Shown here in pieces: positions 10,972 to 24,800 of a DNA stretch of 64,000 nucleotides. The stretch spans positions 30,640,193-30,704,192 of the forward strand of contig JAKGHH010000005.1 in NCBI GenBank assembly GCA_022828595.1, given 5' to 3'. The notes beneath the pieces are model-generated. The model was not told where the DNA came from. It saw nothing but the letters and a program-made list of their open reading frames with translations, and did no database searches. Source of the DNA: Nelumbo lutea. Taxonomy: Eukaryota; Streptophyta; Magnoliopsida; Proteales; Nelumbonaceae. The position numbers were made by a program, and so were the translations under genes. How positions within the stretch are numbered: the first letter of the stretch is position 1; each line of letters starts with the position of its first letter.

Positions 10972-12003
10972 TGAATCCACTTAAAATTCTTTCAACTTCC
11001 AACACTAAGCATTACCAAACCCATATATGGGCAGGTTGGCATTGCTTGAAGAGATCATCCTTTTATTCTTCACCGACCCAGCAATGACTGTTAAGACTTA
11101 AGAGCCCATTTGGGAGGGCTAAAACTTTGATTGAACTGCTTTCACTGAGATCTTTGGAGAAGCCACTAAAAGAAGTTCCGATGGAACTCTGCCCATTTCG
11201 GGCTTTCTGGGGTTTTGACCACAAATAGCTTATGGGCTGTCTGGGTGAGGTCCACTACATGAGGCCAAAAGCTTCCATGTAAAAGCCTACCAGATGGGCA
11301 CTATGACAAGCTTCTCCAAACATGCAGATCGCACCAAGGAAATAGGAAATCTCCTTGGATAGATTTCCAGCAGATTGAGTAGGTGGTTCCACAGGGATCA
11401 ACCAATATATGAGAGCTTCCTCATTTTCAAGGAAAGAACGAAACTCCTTTGTAGTGAGGAAGAACTTGCAGCAGCCTGCATGACTTCCACAAACCAATAT
11501 ATAGGAGGTCCCAATCACTTTTATTCATACAACCATCCCTTCTTCAATTAGTAACTTCCTTCTCTAACAAACATTTGCAGATTACATGTTGTTAGAACAT
11601 CAAATTTAACATGCATAGATCATGATAAAATCTAAGTTTTGCTTGTATTCATTTGCTCCATACCTTGTACTGCTCAAGCTTCTCTATTATGAGACTTGCT
11701 TAGAAAGGGAATTCTTCACATTCGTAGGATCAATTTGACCTTGGAACATGAGTAGGGTAAGTGCAATTTGTCTTAGTTGGTCAAGTAGCCATTTACAGGG
11801 GTCAAAATATCACAACACAGCGTGTGCATATCAACCAATACGTATCAGTTTATGAACTCACTGATATACCAAATATTAAGAAGTTAGGAGGAAAGCCCAT
11901 TTTCTGTCATTAGCACCCTTCCTAAGCCATCTCTGGTTAAAATCTTAAAACCTGAAACCAAATTAATTGGACCATGGTCCATGAAGTTTATGCCGGCAAG
12001 CAA
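10972..12003. other. 3' region of the PPR gene and intergenic sequence
   Basis: No gene recognised. A minus-strand open stretch at 11255-11518 resembles no known family and lacks splice or codon support. Confidence 0.5.
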
Positions 12004-12237
12004 ACTTACACCTACAGAGGTCCTTAACTCCTAGGTTGATCGTTGCTTGGCAAATGAGCTGTTAGTCTGGTACAAAGTCCTACTTACACCTACAGAGGTC
12101 CTTAACTCCTAGGTTGATCGTTGCTTGGCAAATGAGCTGGTAGTCTGGTACAAAGTCCTACTTACACCTACAGAGGTCCTTAACTCCTAGGTTGATCGTT
12201 GCTTGGCAAATGAGCTGTTAGTCTGGTACAAAGTCCT
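12004..12237. repeat. Three-copy tandem repeat, 78-bp unit
   Basis: Three head-to-tail units start at 12004, 12082 and 12160. Each begins ACTTACACCTACAGAGGTCC and ends GTACAAAGTCCT. The only difference seen is a T/G change before TAGTCTGG in the middle copy, so the amplification is recent. The unit is a multiple of three (26 codons), but every frame I checked contains a stop, so it is not a protein repeat. It lies between the two convergent host genes, beyond the candidate polyadenylation signal of the sulfurase gene. Confidence 0.95.
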
Positions 12238-12734
12238 GAAGTCAATATTGCAAGGCAAATTTGCAAAACTAAAAAAAGACTGGATCGAGACTATTTGTGG
12301 TAAGATTGGCATAACCTGGAATTAGTTCCCCTCAAGACGATTCCTAATTCAAATTGCTGTAAAGTACAAACTTTTATTTGGTAACCAATAATATACAAAA
12401 TTCTATTTGGTGAGTAATAAACATACAAGCTTCATGTATACATTATACATGATTACATGTTGACAACCTCAGTCTTCATTCAGTCTAGAGCTCATCTCAT
12501 GCAGTTACAATGTTCTTAATTTGGTATAAAGAATTTAATCTCCTTTTCTCTTTTCCTTTGTTTATATATTTTCTTTTTTTACCCTTCTGTTAACTTTTAT
12601 ATGTTTTGTCAGTTCCATAGAGGAAAGGTAGATGTGACTGCAGAACCTTTCCCCATCATCCCGACCCTGCACAGTCTGCCCCACCCTGCAACCCTATTTT
12701 CATGCTGTAGTGAAGCCTTTTTTCCAAGGTATCC
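12238..12734 (-). other. Probable 3' untranslated region of the sulfurase gene
   Basis: Minus-strand sequence downstream of the stop codon at 12735-12737, AT-rich and without coding potential. It contains the AATAAA candidate at 12373-12378. The true 3' end cannot be fixed without transcript data. Confidence 0.45.
12373..12378 (-). terminator. Candidate polyadenylation signal AATAAA
   Basis: On the minus strand CAAATAAAAGTTTG occurs about 360 bases after the sulfurase stop codon, in AT-rich sequence. Such motifs are common by chance in AT-rich DNA. Confidence 0.35.
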
Positions 12735-12857
12735 TTACAACTGATTGGAGACTGGATACACTCTTTCACCCACTTGAAGCAAAGACGTCGAATCCTCAAT
12801 GCTTCCTACCATCTCACTTTTCTCGTACCTCAGCAGGATCCCAAAAGTAATCTTCCC
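12735..12857 (-). CDS. ABA3: ABA3 exon h (last exon)
   Basis: The acceptor is TGGAATTAG, and the exon is 40 codons plus TAA at 12735-12737. It encodes [20 protein letters not shown] and [30 protein letters not shown] is the family's last conserved block, and the ending VGE-V-P is normal. The final intron is only 146 bp. Confidence 0.93.
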   Translation of the reverse strand, partial: GKITFGILLRYEKSEMVGSIEDSTSLLQVGERVYPVSNQL

Positions 12858-15800
12858 CTAATTCCAGACAAAAATTCTGATAAGTTGACCGACTTTACAC
12901 AAACATGGATGAAAAAGAAGAGCGCAATGCCAGAGAGAAAATATCTCTAAATTAAAATCATAAAATAGTTCAGTGTTACGACCATGCAAAAATATTGACT
13001 GACCTTCAATCTCCTGAATGATGCTAAAGTTGCCAACGGTTCTTTTGACCTTTGGACTTGTCCAGTATGATGATCAATATTGATCATTTGGCATCGATTG
13101 CACCCACCTAGGGACTGATAGGAAAGTAGTCACAATTTAATTAGATATGCAATGCCATAAAACACTGTTTTAAAAGTGCAAGGTGCAAAAAAAATACAAG
13201 GGACTTTTTGCACCCGAGGCACAAACATTTTTGTAGGAAGGTGCAAAATTAAAAAAAAAGAAAATAAAAAAAAATTTAAAACAAAATAAAAAATAATAAT
13301 TCAAAAAAGAAATTTAAATTTTACTTTAAAAGAAACAAAATGTACGAAAAGTCCTATTGTCTCAAGTTGAAATACATAGACATAACATGTAAAACGAAGT
13401 CAAAGTGAATGTAGAAAATAGAGTCAAACATAATATATAACACATATCTAAGCACTCAACAATTCAAGCATGCAAAACTTTTAATTTGTTTATTTTTCTC
13501 CATATTGCATTACTATAGGTAAATAAAGTGATGCTAAACATCTTGCATTTATATTTCTATGAGATCGGCCATTGACCTCCATACAAAATCCCTTGAGACA
13601 AGCCTAGATAAATTCATTTGATGGTCCTAAATTTTTGGCCTGTGCATACAGGTGGCTGGTTTTGTGAATTCAGTTGCATTTTCATTATGTTTTAAGATTA
13701 GTAATTAAAATGTAGTTTGATAAAATGTCTTTTAGATGAGAGAACAATACTAGCAATAAAGGGATTTTGTTCTCTGCTCTAACCAGCAAGTGAAGCGAGT
13801 GAGCTGGTGCTTTCACAAAACCCCCTTTTTGCTAGTTTTGCTCTCTCATCCTTCTTAATAGAAGACATTATCATCTATTAGCAGTAAAAAATAATAGAAA
13901 TATGGAAGAAGAAAGGAGAGAGAGAAGAGAGAAGGGAGAAGAGAAAAGGTTGAGAGGTGAAATCAGTTCTGGTGGCACCAAATTCTAGTAGTATATATAG
14001 GGCACTTACAGTACAAAAATTAGTTATTCCAAGTATGACTCCCCCTCAACTTGTCACACAAATTATTGTGCTGCAAGTGATGGATGCCCTTGGTGAAGAT
14101 ATCTACAAGTTGTTCTTTGAGCTGACATAGGGAGTGCATACTTCTTCACTCGCAAGTTTTTCCCTAATAAAATGCTTGTCCACTTCAATATGTTTTGTTC
14201 TGTCATGGAGGATTGGGTTGGCTGCAATGTTAATAGCAGTTTTGTTTTCACAATAGAGTGACATAGGACCGTTAACTACAAAGCTTGGTTCACCTAATAG
14301 GTTCTTTACCCGTAGGTTCTTTATCCATATGATTTCAGCAACTCCATGACACATAGCTCTATATTCTATTTCAGCATTGGACCTGGGCACCACATTTTTT
14401 TTCTTACTTCTCCCGGTGACTAAGTTTCTTCCCACAAAAGTACAATATTCAGTGGTAGATTTTTGGTCATCAACTACCCCTGCCCAATCAACATTTGTGT
14501 ACACTTCAACTTTCAAATGCCCATGCCTTTGGAATAACAAACCAGCCCTTGGGAACTTATTGAGGTATCTAAGAATCATTTCTATAGCTTCAAAGTGGGT
14601 AGTCTTGGGATTATGCATGAACTGATTGAGGACACCCACAACATAAGCAGTGTTAGGTCTAGTCATGGATAAATGAAAGAGTTTCCCTACAAGTCTATAG
14701 AACTTCTTCAATGGGAAAATCAATTGGCTTCACTCCTAACTTGCTTATGTGCTCTAATAGATCTAGGATGTATTTCCTTTGAGAAATAAATATGCCCTAA
14801 GAGCAAGAAACTTCAATTCCAAGGAAATAATGTAAGGGACCTAGATCTTTCACCTTGAACTGTGTGGTTAAGAATTTCAACTTTTGTAATTTTAGCTTTC
14901 CAATCCCCTATGACCACCATCAACATACACTATTAGAGCTACAACTTTTCCTTCACCTTTCTTTCCAAAAAATGTATGAGCTGACTGACATTGTTTACAC
15001 CCCATCTATTGTACAACCAAGTGAAAGTTACTAAACCAGTCCCAAGGGGACTACTTCAATCCATATAATGATTTTTTTAACATGCACACCTTCTGCTCAT
15101 CACCTTTAGCACAAAAACCTAGATGCTGAGTTATGTAGACCTCCTCCTCTAGATCACCATTCAAGAATGCATTTTTTATGTCCAGTTGATGAATTTTCCA
15201 GTCAACATTAGCTGCCAATGAAAGGAGAATTCGGATAGAATTCATCTTCATTACTAGGGCAAAGGTCTTTGCATAATCCACTCCATGCACCTGTGTAAAC
15301 TCTTTTGAAACTAGTCTGGCTTTGTACCTTTCTACTGTACAATTAGCCCTATTTTATTATAGGTAAAAGAAATTATTAAAATAAAAGAAAATACAAGCAG
15401 AGGGTGATGAGTCATCACCCTTTACAATCAAGAATACAGAGCTCAAACTCAATACACATTTCCAAAATTACAGATCTGAAATTCCAGCACTTCCCCTAAA
15501 TTTTCCCCCGAGTCCCTTCTATCAATGTCTGAATTTTGGATGAACCATAACCCATTCAACAACCGACTTGCTTACAGCAGCCACAATCCTATCCATATTA
15601 TAGAGTTCGTCTACAAAGATTCTTCTATTCCTCTCCTTCCACATGTTCCAACATATTGCAAAGAGTATGCAGCTCGAAAAGATTTCTGAGGCAGAATTTG
15701 GCATAAGTAAGGTGCCCCAAACATCTTGGTGAATAGTCTCCATAGGTAATCAGAATACTTGCATCTGATAAACAAATGTCTGACATTCTCTTCTTGTTCC

Positions 15801-18800
15801 TCACACAGATAACGCCCATTCTCCATGCTGAAGTGATGTAGGACAAGCTCAGTTCTAGTCCTTAGAGAAGGTTGAATGGTCTTCTTGATCAGAGTTTTAT
15901 GGCTGTTGATAGCTGTAGTGGCTTCATGAAGGAATGAAAAAGAAAATAGGGAGAGAAAGAAGAGAGAAAATACCTAGAATCACTCACAGGGTGTCTAGAA
16001 TCACTCTAGGGCATGGGAATCACCCACCATACATAAGGTGAAGAAAACTCAATATAATTCATTGCCTTTGTGTAAAATGTCCATACATATTTATAGACTC
16101 TAAACTCATAATAACCCTAGAAGTCAAATTGTTAGACTCATAATAATCTTAGGAGTCAAACTGTTAGACTCAATAATCCTAGTATGACTCAAACTAAGCT
16201 GTCATATCCTATTTCAATTCAAAGAAGACTCAATAACTCTAATCCTACTTATGCAATGACTGAAATTTTAAACATAAACAAACTTTAACTAGACAAATTA
16301 AACCCTATCATTGGACCCCATAGAAAATTGCAAATTGGCAAAAGTACCCCTACTGTCCAAAAATACAAAAATACATAAAGTTTCATAAAATTCCAATTTT
16401 GACTCTTTGACTCCTGCATCATTCTCCCCTGGTTCAAAAAAACTCGATCTTGAGTTTTAAAGAACTTGAGGATGAAAAGTTGGTATGCCCCAATGACAAA
16501 AGTAGGACTTCCCACAGCTACATGCTTGGACTGTAGAGTAGAGGCCACACACAAAACTGGAAAAGGATCTTGAAAGAAATGCCTTTCTGAAACACTGCGT
16601 TCCATAACCATCTTTGTTAAATTATCAATTACATTGGCTTCTCGACCACTTAAATCATCAACTTTCCATTGTGATGAATCTTCCCCTCAATTATCCGAAA
16701 TCTCAACTACAACATTTGGAACTTTTCCTTCAATCTCTAGCTTAGGAATCAACATCTCTATGTGTTCTGCTAACCTTGGTTTTTCAACAAACTCTAGGAC
16801 TTCTTCCATTATTGATGTCGATGGAACTTGTGCCATGTCAGGTCGTAAAGTAACTTACTTCCTTAATAGGATCTACTACAATCAACATATTTGTATCTTG
16901 CACCTGAATTTCTTTAACTTTCTCCACTTCTATTTCTTCTTGATCATTAACTTCAAGCTTATCATGGGTGTTGGGAATTCTAGCAATTTCTATTTTTTCT
17001 TGGCCTGCACCATCTTGAGTTTTAATATCTACAACTTCTATAGCTTGAAATTCTTCTTCTTTAGTTTCATCTTCAACTTCAGTTCTAGGATAAACATCAA
17101 CATTCAAGGAATCATCTACTTACTTTTCAACATTGTACCTTCTTCCCCTTGATTCAAGTTCTTTGTTGTAACCTGTTGCTTCTTCTTTTGCTCGAAATTA
17201 GTCAGCTCCATTTATATAGATCATCATGGAAGTCTACTGGGATGTACTTTTCTTGCAAACACCTCTTCATCACTGCCCATGTACTAATTGAATCATCGCC
17301 TCTATTTTCTAGTCGTTGCTCAAGAACCATACTTTAGCATGACCTGTCAGCTTCATGCACGCAAATCTAATCCTTTGTTTGTCAAGCATACCATGGCAAT
17401 CAAAATATTCTTCTAGTTCAGCAACCCAATCAAAGAATGCTTGTGGATCATCATCTCCTTTGAAATCCGGTATTTCCCTTTCTCTTCTAACATGTTTGAA
17501 AACCTTGATCCCATACCCAACATTATTAGATCTGTTTTCTTCCACCATCTTCTCAAATAAGTCAACCAAAGATCCTTCATATAGCTCAAAAACCCAATCA
17601 TCATTGATTCTAGATCTGTAAGATTGTCCAGAAGATACCCTGGGCCTATAGAATCGATCATTTTGTGCGAACACAGTGAATAAAACATTAGCTTTGCTAT
17701 AGGACTAGCTCAGTTCTAGTCCTTAGAGAATGTTGAATGATCTTCTTGATTAGAGTTTTATGGTTGTTGATGGATGTAATAGCTTCTTGAAGTAATAAAA
17801 GAGAAAATAGGTAGAGAAAGAAGAGAGAAAATACCTGGAATCACTCATAGGGTGCCTAGAATCATTCTAGGGCATGGGAATCACTCACCATAGCTAGCAT
17901 AAGCTGAAGAAAACTCTATGATTCATTGCCTTTGTGTAAAACGTCAATACATATTTATAGACTCTAAACTCATAATAATCCATTAATCCTAGGAGTCAAA
18001 CTGTTAGACACATAATAGTCTTAGGAGTCAAACTATAAGACTCAATAATCCTAGTAGGACTCAAACTAAGCTGTCATATCCTATTTCAATTCAAAGAAGA
18101 CTCAATAACTCAAATCCTACATATCCAATGACTCTAAAATTTTAAACATAAACAAACTATAACTAGACAAATTAAACCCTATCATTGGACTCCACAGGAA
18201 ATTGCTAATTGAAAAAAAGTACCCCTACTGTCCAAAAATACAAAAATACATAAAATTTCATAAAATTCCAATTTTGACTCTTCAGCTCCTGCATCATGAA
18301 GCCTCTTGATTTTAGATGATTCATTGTTAGAATAATGTCCATAGGCAGCAGCCAGGAAAATGCATCTACCCTTGGGTGAACTGGATTTCCCCATACTCCC
18401 TCTGACTGGATTTGATTCAAACTATTTCTGCAAAGTTCTAGATAACATGACTTCACTGAAAATTTGCCATTTGAGCACTCCTTCCACCAGTGTTCATCCC
18501 TCCTCTGAGGAGAAATCTTCACGTCATTTAATTTTCCCAACAAATTTATGCACTCCACCTCTCTATCCAGCACAGTCCGTCTGAATTTTGGACTCCATAT
18601 CAACTGATCTCCCCTTCTATCATAGCAGCTACTAATAGTAGTTTCAGCCTCAGCCAGCATATACAATCTTGGGCATAACTCCATCAACTTGCCTACCCCA
18701 CTCCAATGATCCTCCCAAAACCTGATTCTTGAACCATCTCCTGTTGTGAAGCTTACTAGGCTTCTGAATTCCTCATTAAAACTCATTATCCCCATCCATA

Positions 18801-21800
18801 CATTCACCCCATATGATGATACTTCTCTAGGTTCCCAACACAACCTTACCACCCCATATTTCCTCACCACCACCCTCTTCCACAAGGATTTCTCCTCTCT
18901 TCCTAACCCAAACCTCCATAACCATTTCTGCAATAAAGCCCTGTTGAAAACTCTCGACCTTCTAATCCCTAGCCCTCCCTCTTTCTTTGGTCTGCATACC
19001 TTATCCCATCTCACCAAATGGAATTTCCCCCCCTCCCCCCTTCCTAACCCCTCCCAAAGGAAATCCCCTTGTATCTTGTCTATTCTTTCAACCACCAAAG
19101 ATGGAATTTTCAGCAAGGACAAGTAATAAGTTGGAAGACTAGAGAGGACATTTTTAACTAAAGTTATCCTCCTTCCCAATGAGAGATACTTTGACTTCCA
19201 CCCATCCAATCTTCTTTCTACTCTCTCCACTATTGGTCTCCATAAGGCACCAGAATTTGAAGCCGCACCTATTGGCATGCCCAAATATGTGAACGGAAGC
19301 TTTCCAATTCTGCACTCAAAAGCATTAGCATAGACTGCATAGTCCAACAGCACTTCCTCCTCAACTGCTCCCACTCCAATCACCACACTTTTTGTGAGAT
19401 TAACCTTCAGACCTTATAACAGCTCAAAATTTGCCAGAATCGCCCTTAAATTTAAAACTTGTTCCACCAACGCATCCAGGAAAATCAAAGTGTCATCTGC
19501 ATAGTACAGATGAGATATGCAAGCTCAAAATTTGCCAGAATCGTCCTTAAATTTAAAACTTGTTCCACCGACACATCCAGGAAAATCAAAGTGTCATCTG
19601 CATACTACAGATGAGATATGCAAGGGCCATCCCTTCCTGTCTTAAATCCCTCAATTAAACCCCTCTGCCCACAACTCCATAACAGTTAATTCAGAATCTC
19701 CATAGCCAAAACAAAAAGCATAGGTGATATTGGATCTCCCTGCCCCAAACCTCTTGAAGCTTGAAAGACCTCCAATGAGATTGCCATTCAGAAGGATTGA
19801 GAATGATATTGTGGACATGCATGCATACATCGAAGATCTCCATCTTTCTCCAAACCCCATTAACCTCTGAGCTTCCTCCATAAAACCCCATTCAACATGA
19901 TCATACACTTTCTTAATGTCTATCCTACAAACTAAGCCTGGTCTCCCGCTTCTTAATCTCGCATCAATGCATTCTCTTGCCACTAAAACTTCATCTAGAA
20001 CCTGTCTACCTTCCATGAAAGCCATTTGTGATTCCCCTACCACCCCATGCAAGAATTTTCTCAACCTTTTTGGTAAGACTTTAGCCAACAGCTTACATGG
20101 GCTACTAATTAGACTTTAGCTACTAATTTTAAGGTAACATTTACTGATTTCTCCAAAATTCCTTCTTTATGAAATTCCTGCAACATCATTTTAAAGTCTC
20201 CTTCCAAAATGTTCCAGCAATACTTTATAAACGTAAAGTTGAAGCCATCAGACCCCAGGGCTTTGTGTCCATTTATGTCTTTTAATGCTTCACTGATTTC
20301 CTCCAGACTGAAATCACTTTCAAACCAGGTGGCTGAAGTTTCACTTAGTTTCTCAGGACCCAGCTCCCCTAACCACATCCAATTCCATATTCTTGAAGTG
20401 TACAGCTTCTTATAGAAATCCACTACCTTCTCCTGAATCTGGACCACTCCTCCACTACCTCCCCCTCTACCTGGGTTTTTGAGATTAAATTTCTTCTCCT
20501 CCTTGCACTAGCATATGCATGAAAAAATGCTGTATTTTTGTCCCTTGCTTTTAACCAAGTCAATCTGGACTTTTCTCTCCAACTTACCTCTTCTCTATGA
20601 ATCAGATGGTTAAACTCCAACTCCAAACTCTCTTTCTCTGCTCTTTCTTCTATAGATAGATGCCCCCCCCCCCTTCCATCCTGTCAAAATTGGCCATTTT
20701 TTCCAAAATCTCTCTTTTTTCTCGCCCTCACATTTCCAAAAACTGACTCATTCCATCTCTTTTAACTCCCCCTTCAAAAGCTGTAACTTTCTGATCAATG
20801 TCAAACCTGTTGATCCTTCAACTAGGAAACCTACCCATTTTTCTTTCACCCAGTACATGAGATCTGGATGATCCATCCACATTCTCAAATTTAAATAGAC
20901 TTGGCCCTGAAAACACAGCCAATTTCCTCTGCAATACTGGTTTATGGTCCGGAATAGTATATAGAGAGGCTTCTTGGATCAGTTCACCTATGTGAACCAC
21001 CCAATCTCCAAAAAACAGAAATCTATCCAGCCTTCTTAATAAAATCCCCAAACCTTCTCATTCCTGCACTTTCGCTTTCATCCCTCCCCCCTTTCATTTC
21101 CCCTACTCTTCTGACTATATTGAAGTCTCCCCCAGGCACCATGGACCTTCCCACTCCCCTCTAACTACTTCCAACTCCTCCCACATTTCCACCCTTCTAC
21201 ATTTGGACCATAAACATTTGTTAGTCCCCATTGCCAACACCCATTCATCATCTAAAAACAGATTGAAATGGAATATCCCTATCTTTTAATCCCCAAACTT
21301 CTGATACTTCTAGTATCCCATAACACCACTAATCCTCCCGAGAGACCCTCCACATTCACTTCTGCCCATTCTCCATTCCCTGAACTCCAAATCTCATTCT
21401 TCAAGGACATGTCGAAAGATTCCAGTTTAGTTTCTTGTACTGGTATCATTATCCCTATGCTTCACTGTGAACACCCACTTACATCCCACTAGTTCTCTTC
21501 CTTTAAGAAGACTCCAAAGTGCCTTTCTTGTGCAAGGCATTAATTTCTTCCTTCATTGCACCTACCCATTCAGGTATGGATAAAGCTTCTACCACATCCT
21601 TAGGAATAGAAATTCTATCCATGGAAGATAGAAAAGCATGATATAAAGGCCAAATATGATCATAAGAAAAAAAGTGAGAGATAAGATGATTAGTAGTATA
21701 AGATCTAACACCCTTTCTCTTAGCAATAGGAACACCAAGATCATCAATAGCAGAAGAAGAGTCTGATGAGGTTGGCAACATAGTTCCAAGTTCTACCACT

Positions 21801-24800
21801 TTTGAACTCTATTGGTCCTTGTGGTGACGGAGAAAACATGGAATGGATAGGGATTAGGAAGAGAAGGAAGAGGAGGTAGTTGAACTTGAGTATGTTTCTC
21901 CTCAGCCCTACTCTCCCATTAGGAGAAATAGGGAAAAAAGGTTCACTCTCAAAAAAAGATACATCCATGGAGACATAGTACTTGCAGAAAGCAGGATCAT
22001 AGCACTAGTATGAAATTTTACTTAATGGAAAAGAACATCTACAATGTTTACTCAATTGACACATCTGACACTACAATTCATTTAATGACAAAGGCTTAAA
22101 TAAGCCTGGAAAAACAACCTTTAATGACTCAAAAGAAAGATGACCAAGATGACTATGCCATAAGTAGGCTTGACTCTCACTAGATGGACTCCAAGAATCT
22201 ATAGCTACAAAACTAGCTTTATTCTCCAACACATAGACCATCCACTATACTTCCTCTAGCAATCGTCCTCCCAGAGGTCAAATCCTAGATCACACAATTA
22301 GAAGGAAAAAATAGTTACTAAACAAGTTAAAAAGTGAGTAATGCTATCGATGGAAAGTGAATTGATAGGCAATTTTGGGCATGCAAGACATTAGAGAGGG
22401 TAAGGCCAAAGGGAAGGGAGATAATTCCTTGACTGGTGGTAGAGAATAAACCATCAACCAATCTTAACTTATCTCTCCCAGAGAGGAGGTTATATGCTTG
22501 AAACAAATTTGACATACCCGTCTTATGATTTGAAGTTCCGGAGTCAATTATCCAAGGGGATTTAGATGTATGAGATGACACATGGAAGGCAGTTGTAGAA
22601 TTACCTGATGTAGACGCAAAGGTGGTAAGACTAGGGTCAGAATCCACTTGACGATGTGTTTTACCTTATAACTCCAAGTAGTTATAAAAAAAAATGATAA
22701 TTGCTTCCTTAGGATCAGAACCATAGGGTCGTTCCAGAGATATTGTGGGACAAGTCTGTTGTTTCGGCTGTCTTAATTTGTATGTTTATCTTTGTTGGGT
22801 CTTAAGACATTAGTTATTGGGCCTTAGCTACTGGGCCTAATCAAAATAAGTGTTTATATTGACTAGGAGTCCCATCACTAATCAAGGGCATTCTGGTCTA
22901 TTTATGTAACATTCTGTAATGTTCTTATATATAATAGATTAGGGCTGGCTGAGAACTATACTGCCGCCCATCTCATATCTTCTTCTTCTTCTTCTTCTCT
23001 CATTCGACAGCCCTATTTCAGCAAACATGGTATCAGAGCACTAATCTTTCGACTGGTTACAGCAGCCGCTTCTTCTACTCGCAGTTAACTCTCTCATCTC
23101 TTTTTTTTGGTTGCTGCAAAGAAACCCTAGGGTTGGTCGTAGAACACAGTTAGACCTACATCTAGGGTTTCCCTTGGTTGTAGGGTCCAAGGGGAGTTAG
23201 ACCCAGAGGCTGATGCCCTAAAAGACGCAGTACAGCAGACTGTAACCATTCGGCTAAGATAGATCTGTGTAGAACAGATCTAGGCGGAAGGACTAATCTC
23301 AGCAGTCCTAGAACTGTTCGTGGGTGAGGTTATAACCTGCGATAGCAGTGCTTAGCACACAGTAGAAGCCAACACAGCAAGTTGCAGGCTGCGGCAGCAG
23401 TGATTAGAACACAGCAGAAGGTAGCACAACAGAGTATAATCTGTGAGAGCAGTAATTAGGGCACAGTGTGCAGTGTAGAACTTGGTGTTTCAGCTCTGTG
23501 TCGGGTTCTCAGGACTGAGTTTACAGTGCAGCAAGTTTCCGTAAGTGTGAAACAGTTCACTATATATTGCGTTTACAGTCTTGACATTTACGAGTAAGTG
23601 AAGATGTCTTCCATATCCGGGGAAGTGTCTTCTAGAGATGTTAGGGCTTGTGGGAGGTCTCCTAATCTGGAGAGTCCAAATCTGCACAGCCTAAAGATCA
23701 CAAGTGTGTTGTTGGATGAGTACAACTTTAGAGAATTGTCTGTCTCAGCCATGCTTTTCATCACATCCCGGGAACTCACTGGTTACTTGGACGGGCAGAA
23801 GAAGGAACCCGAAGTGGGGAGTGCTGAATATGCAACTTGGCGCAAGGAGAATGCCACAGTTATGTCCTGGCTACTTGCCTCAATGACTCCAAGAGTAGCT
23901 AGGACTGTTCAAACATTTCTCCACGGCTGTCAAGATATGGGAAAAAGTTTCTAAAACCTATGGTAGAAAAAGAATAATGCTAGAATTTACAGACTGAATC
24001 AAGGCATTGCTCCCTTGAGGCAAGGAGATATGAATGTTGCAACATATTTTGCTACACTAGAAGGACTATGGGAAGAGTTAGATCACCACTTTATTATTGA
24101 TTGGGAGAGTGCCGGAGACAAGGAAAAGCATGATAAACAAGTTGAGGATGCTAGAGCATTTAAGTTTCTGGCTGGCCTAGATCCTATATATGAGTGCATA
24201 AGGTCCCAAATTCTGGGAAGGGATGAAATGCCAGACTTACATCATGTTTACTACCTTGTTAGGAATGAAGAGGTGAGAAGAAAAGAGATGCAGGTTGATA
24301 CTCAAACAAAACTAGCTGAACAGTCTGTGGATCAGTCGGCCCTAATCTCTACAAATCAAAGGGGAAATAGACACTTTGACAAGAGACATCTGAAGTGCAC
24401 CCACTGTGGAGGGGAAAGGCATGTGAAAGAGACCTGTTGGGTTCTCCATCCGCATCTGAAGCTAGCTGCATTGAGGAAAGATAAGAAGCATCTGAAGGGT
24501 CAATCTGCAAGTGTGAATCTGGCTACGAGTCAAAGTGATGATAGTTCAAAACACTCATCTACAGTTACTTCCTCTTCCATGGGACAGATTACTACTTCCC
24601 CCTGAACCGGGTCCTTGGGTTTTACTACCGATGAGGTAGAGGTACTTAGCTGGGCTCTAGCCTGTCTGAGGACCAGTTCTCTTCCATCCTCCTCCCTTGC
24701 CAGATCAGGTATTGTCTCTGCCTTTAGTGCAACTAGTACTATTGATCCTGTCTCTTGGATTATTGATTATGGTGCAACTGACCACATGACACCCATGTCT

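Larger units (their letters stand above)
15834..18296 (-). mobile_element. Small gypsy-type element with gag only (TR-GAG-like), in the LINE
   Basis: Two LTRs (15834-16421 and 17695-18296) flank only 1.27 kb of internal sequence. Target duplication TGAAG occurs at 15829-15833 and 18297-18301. LTR ends are TG..CA (minus: TGATGCAGG...). The polypurine-like AACCAGGGGAGAA precedes the 3' LTR. The only recognisable domain is a gypsy-type gag; protease, RT, RNase H and integrase are missing, so it would have depended on a helper element. This matches the TR-GAG class of plant non-autonomous elements. Confidence 0.88.
15353..21447 (-). mobile_element. L1-type LINE, 5'-truncated, inside Copia-A RT
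   Basis: Flanked by ATAGGGATAAT (minus strand, 21448-21458) and ATAGGGCTAAT (15342-15352), an 11-bp target duplication with one mismatch, inside the copia RT codons between TVKHRDN and TVERYKAR. From its 5' end (minus) it carries the C-terminal half of the apurinic endonuclease, RT and the zf-RVT C-terminal region. ORF1 and the endonuclease start are absent, the usual result of truncated target-primed reverse transcription. The 3' end is AT-rich (CCTATAATAAAA) rather than a clean poly(A). A gypsy-type element (15834-18296) splits the 3' part. Confidence 0.9.

Noticed and set aside
11255..11518. Minus-strand 87-residue protein downstream of the PPR gene
   Set aside because: No recognisable domain or splice partners; likely chance.
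12004..12237. CRISPR-like array
   Set aside because: Units are contiguous with no spacers, and the DNA is plant nuclear.
16634..17152. Plus-strand 172-residue hydrophobic frame resembling a membrane protein
   Set aside because: It is the complement of the acidic E/K-rich minus-strand frame of the gypsy-type element; such complements look hydrophobic.
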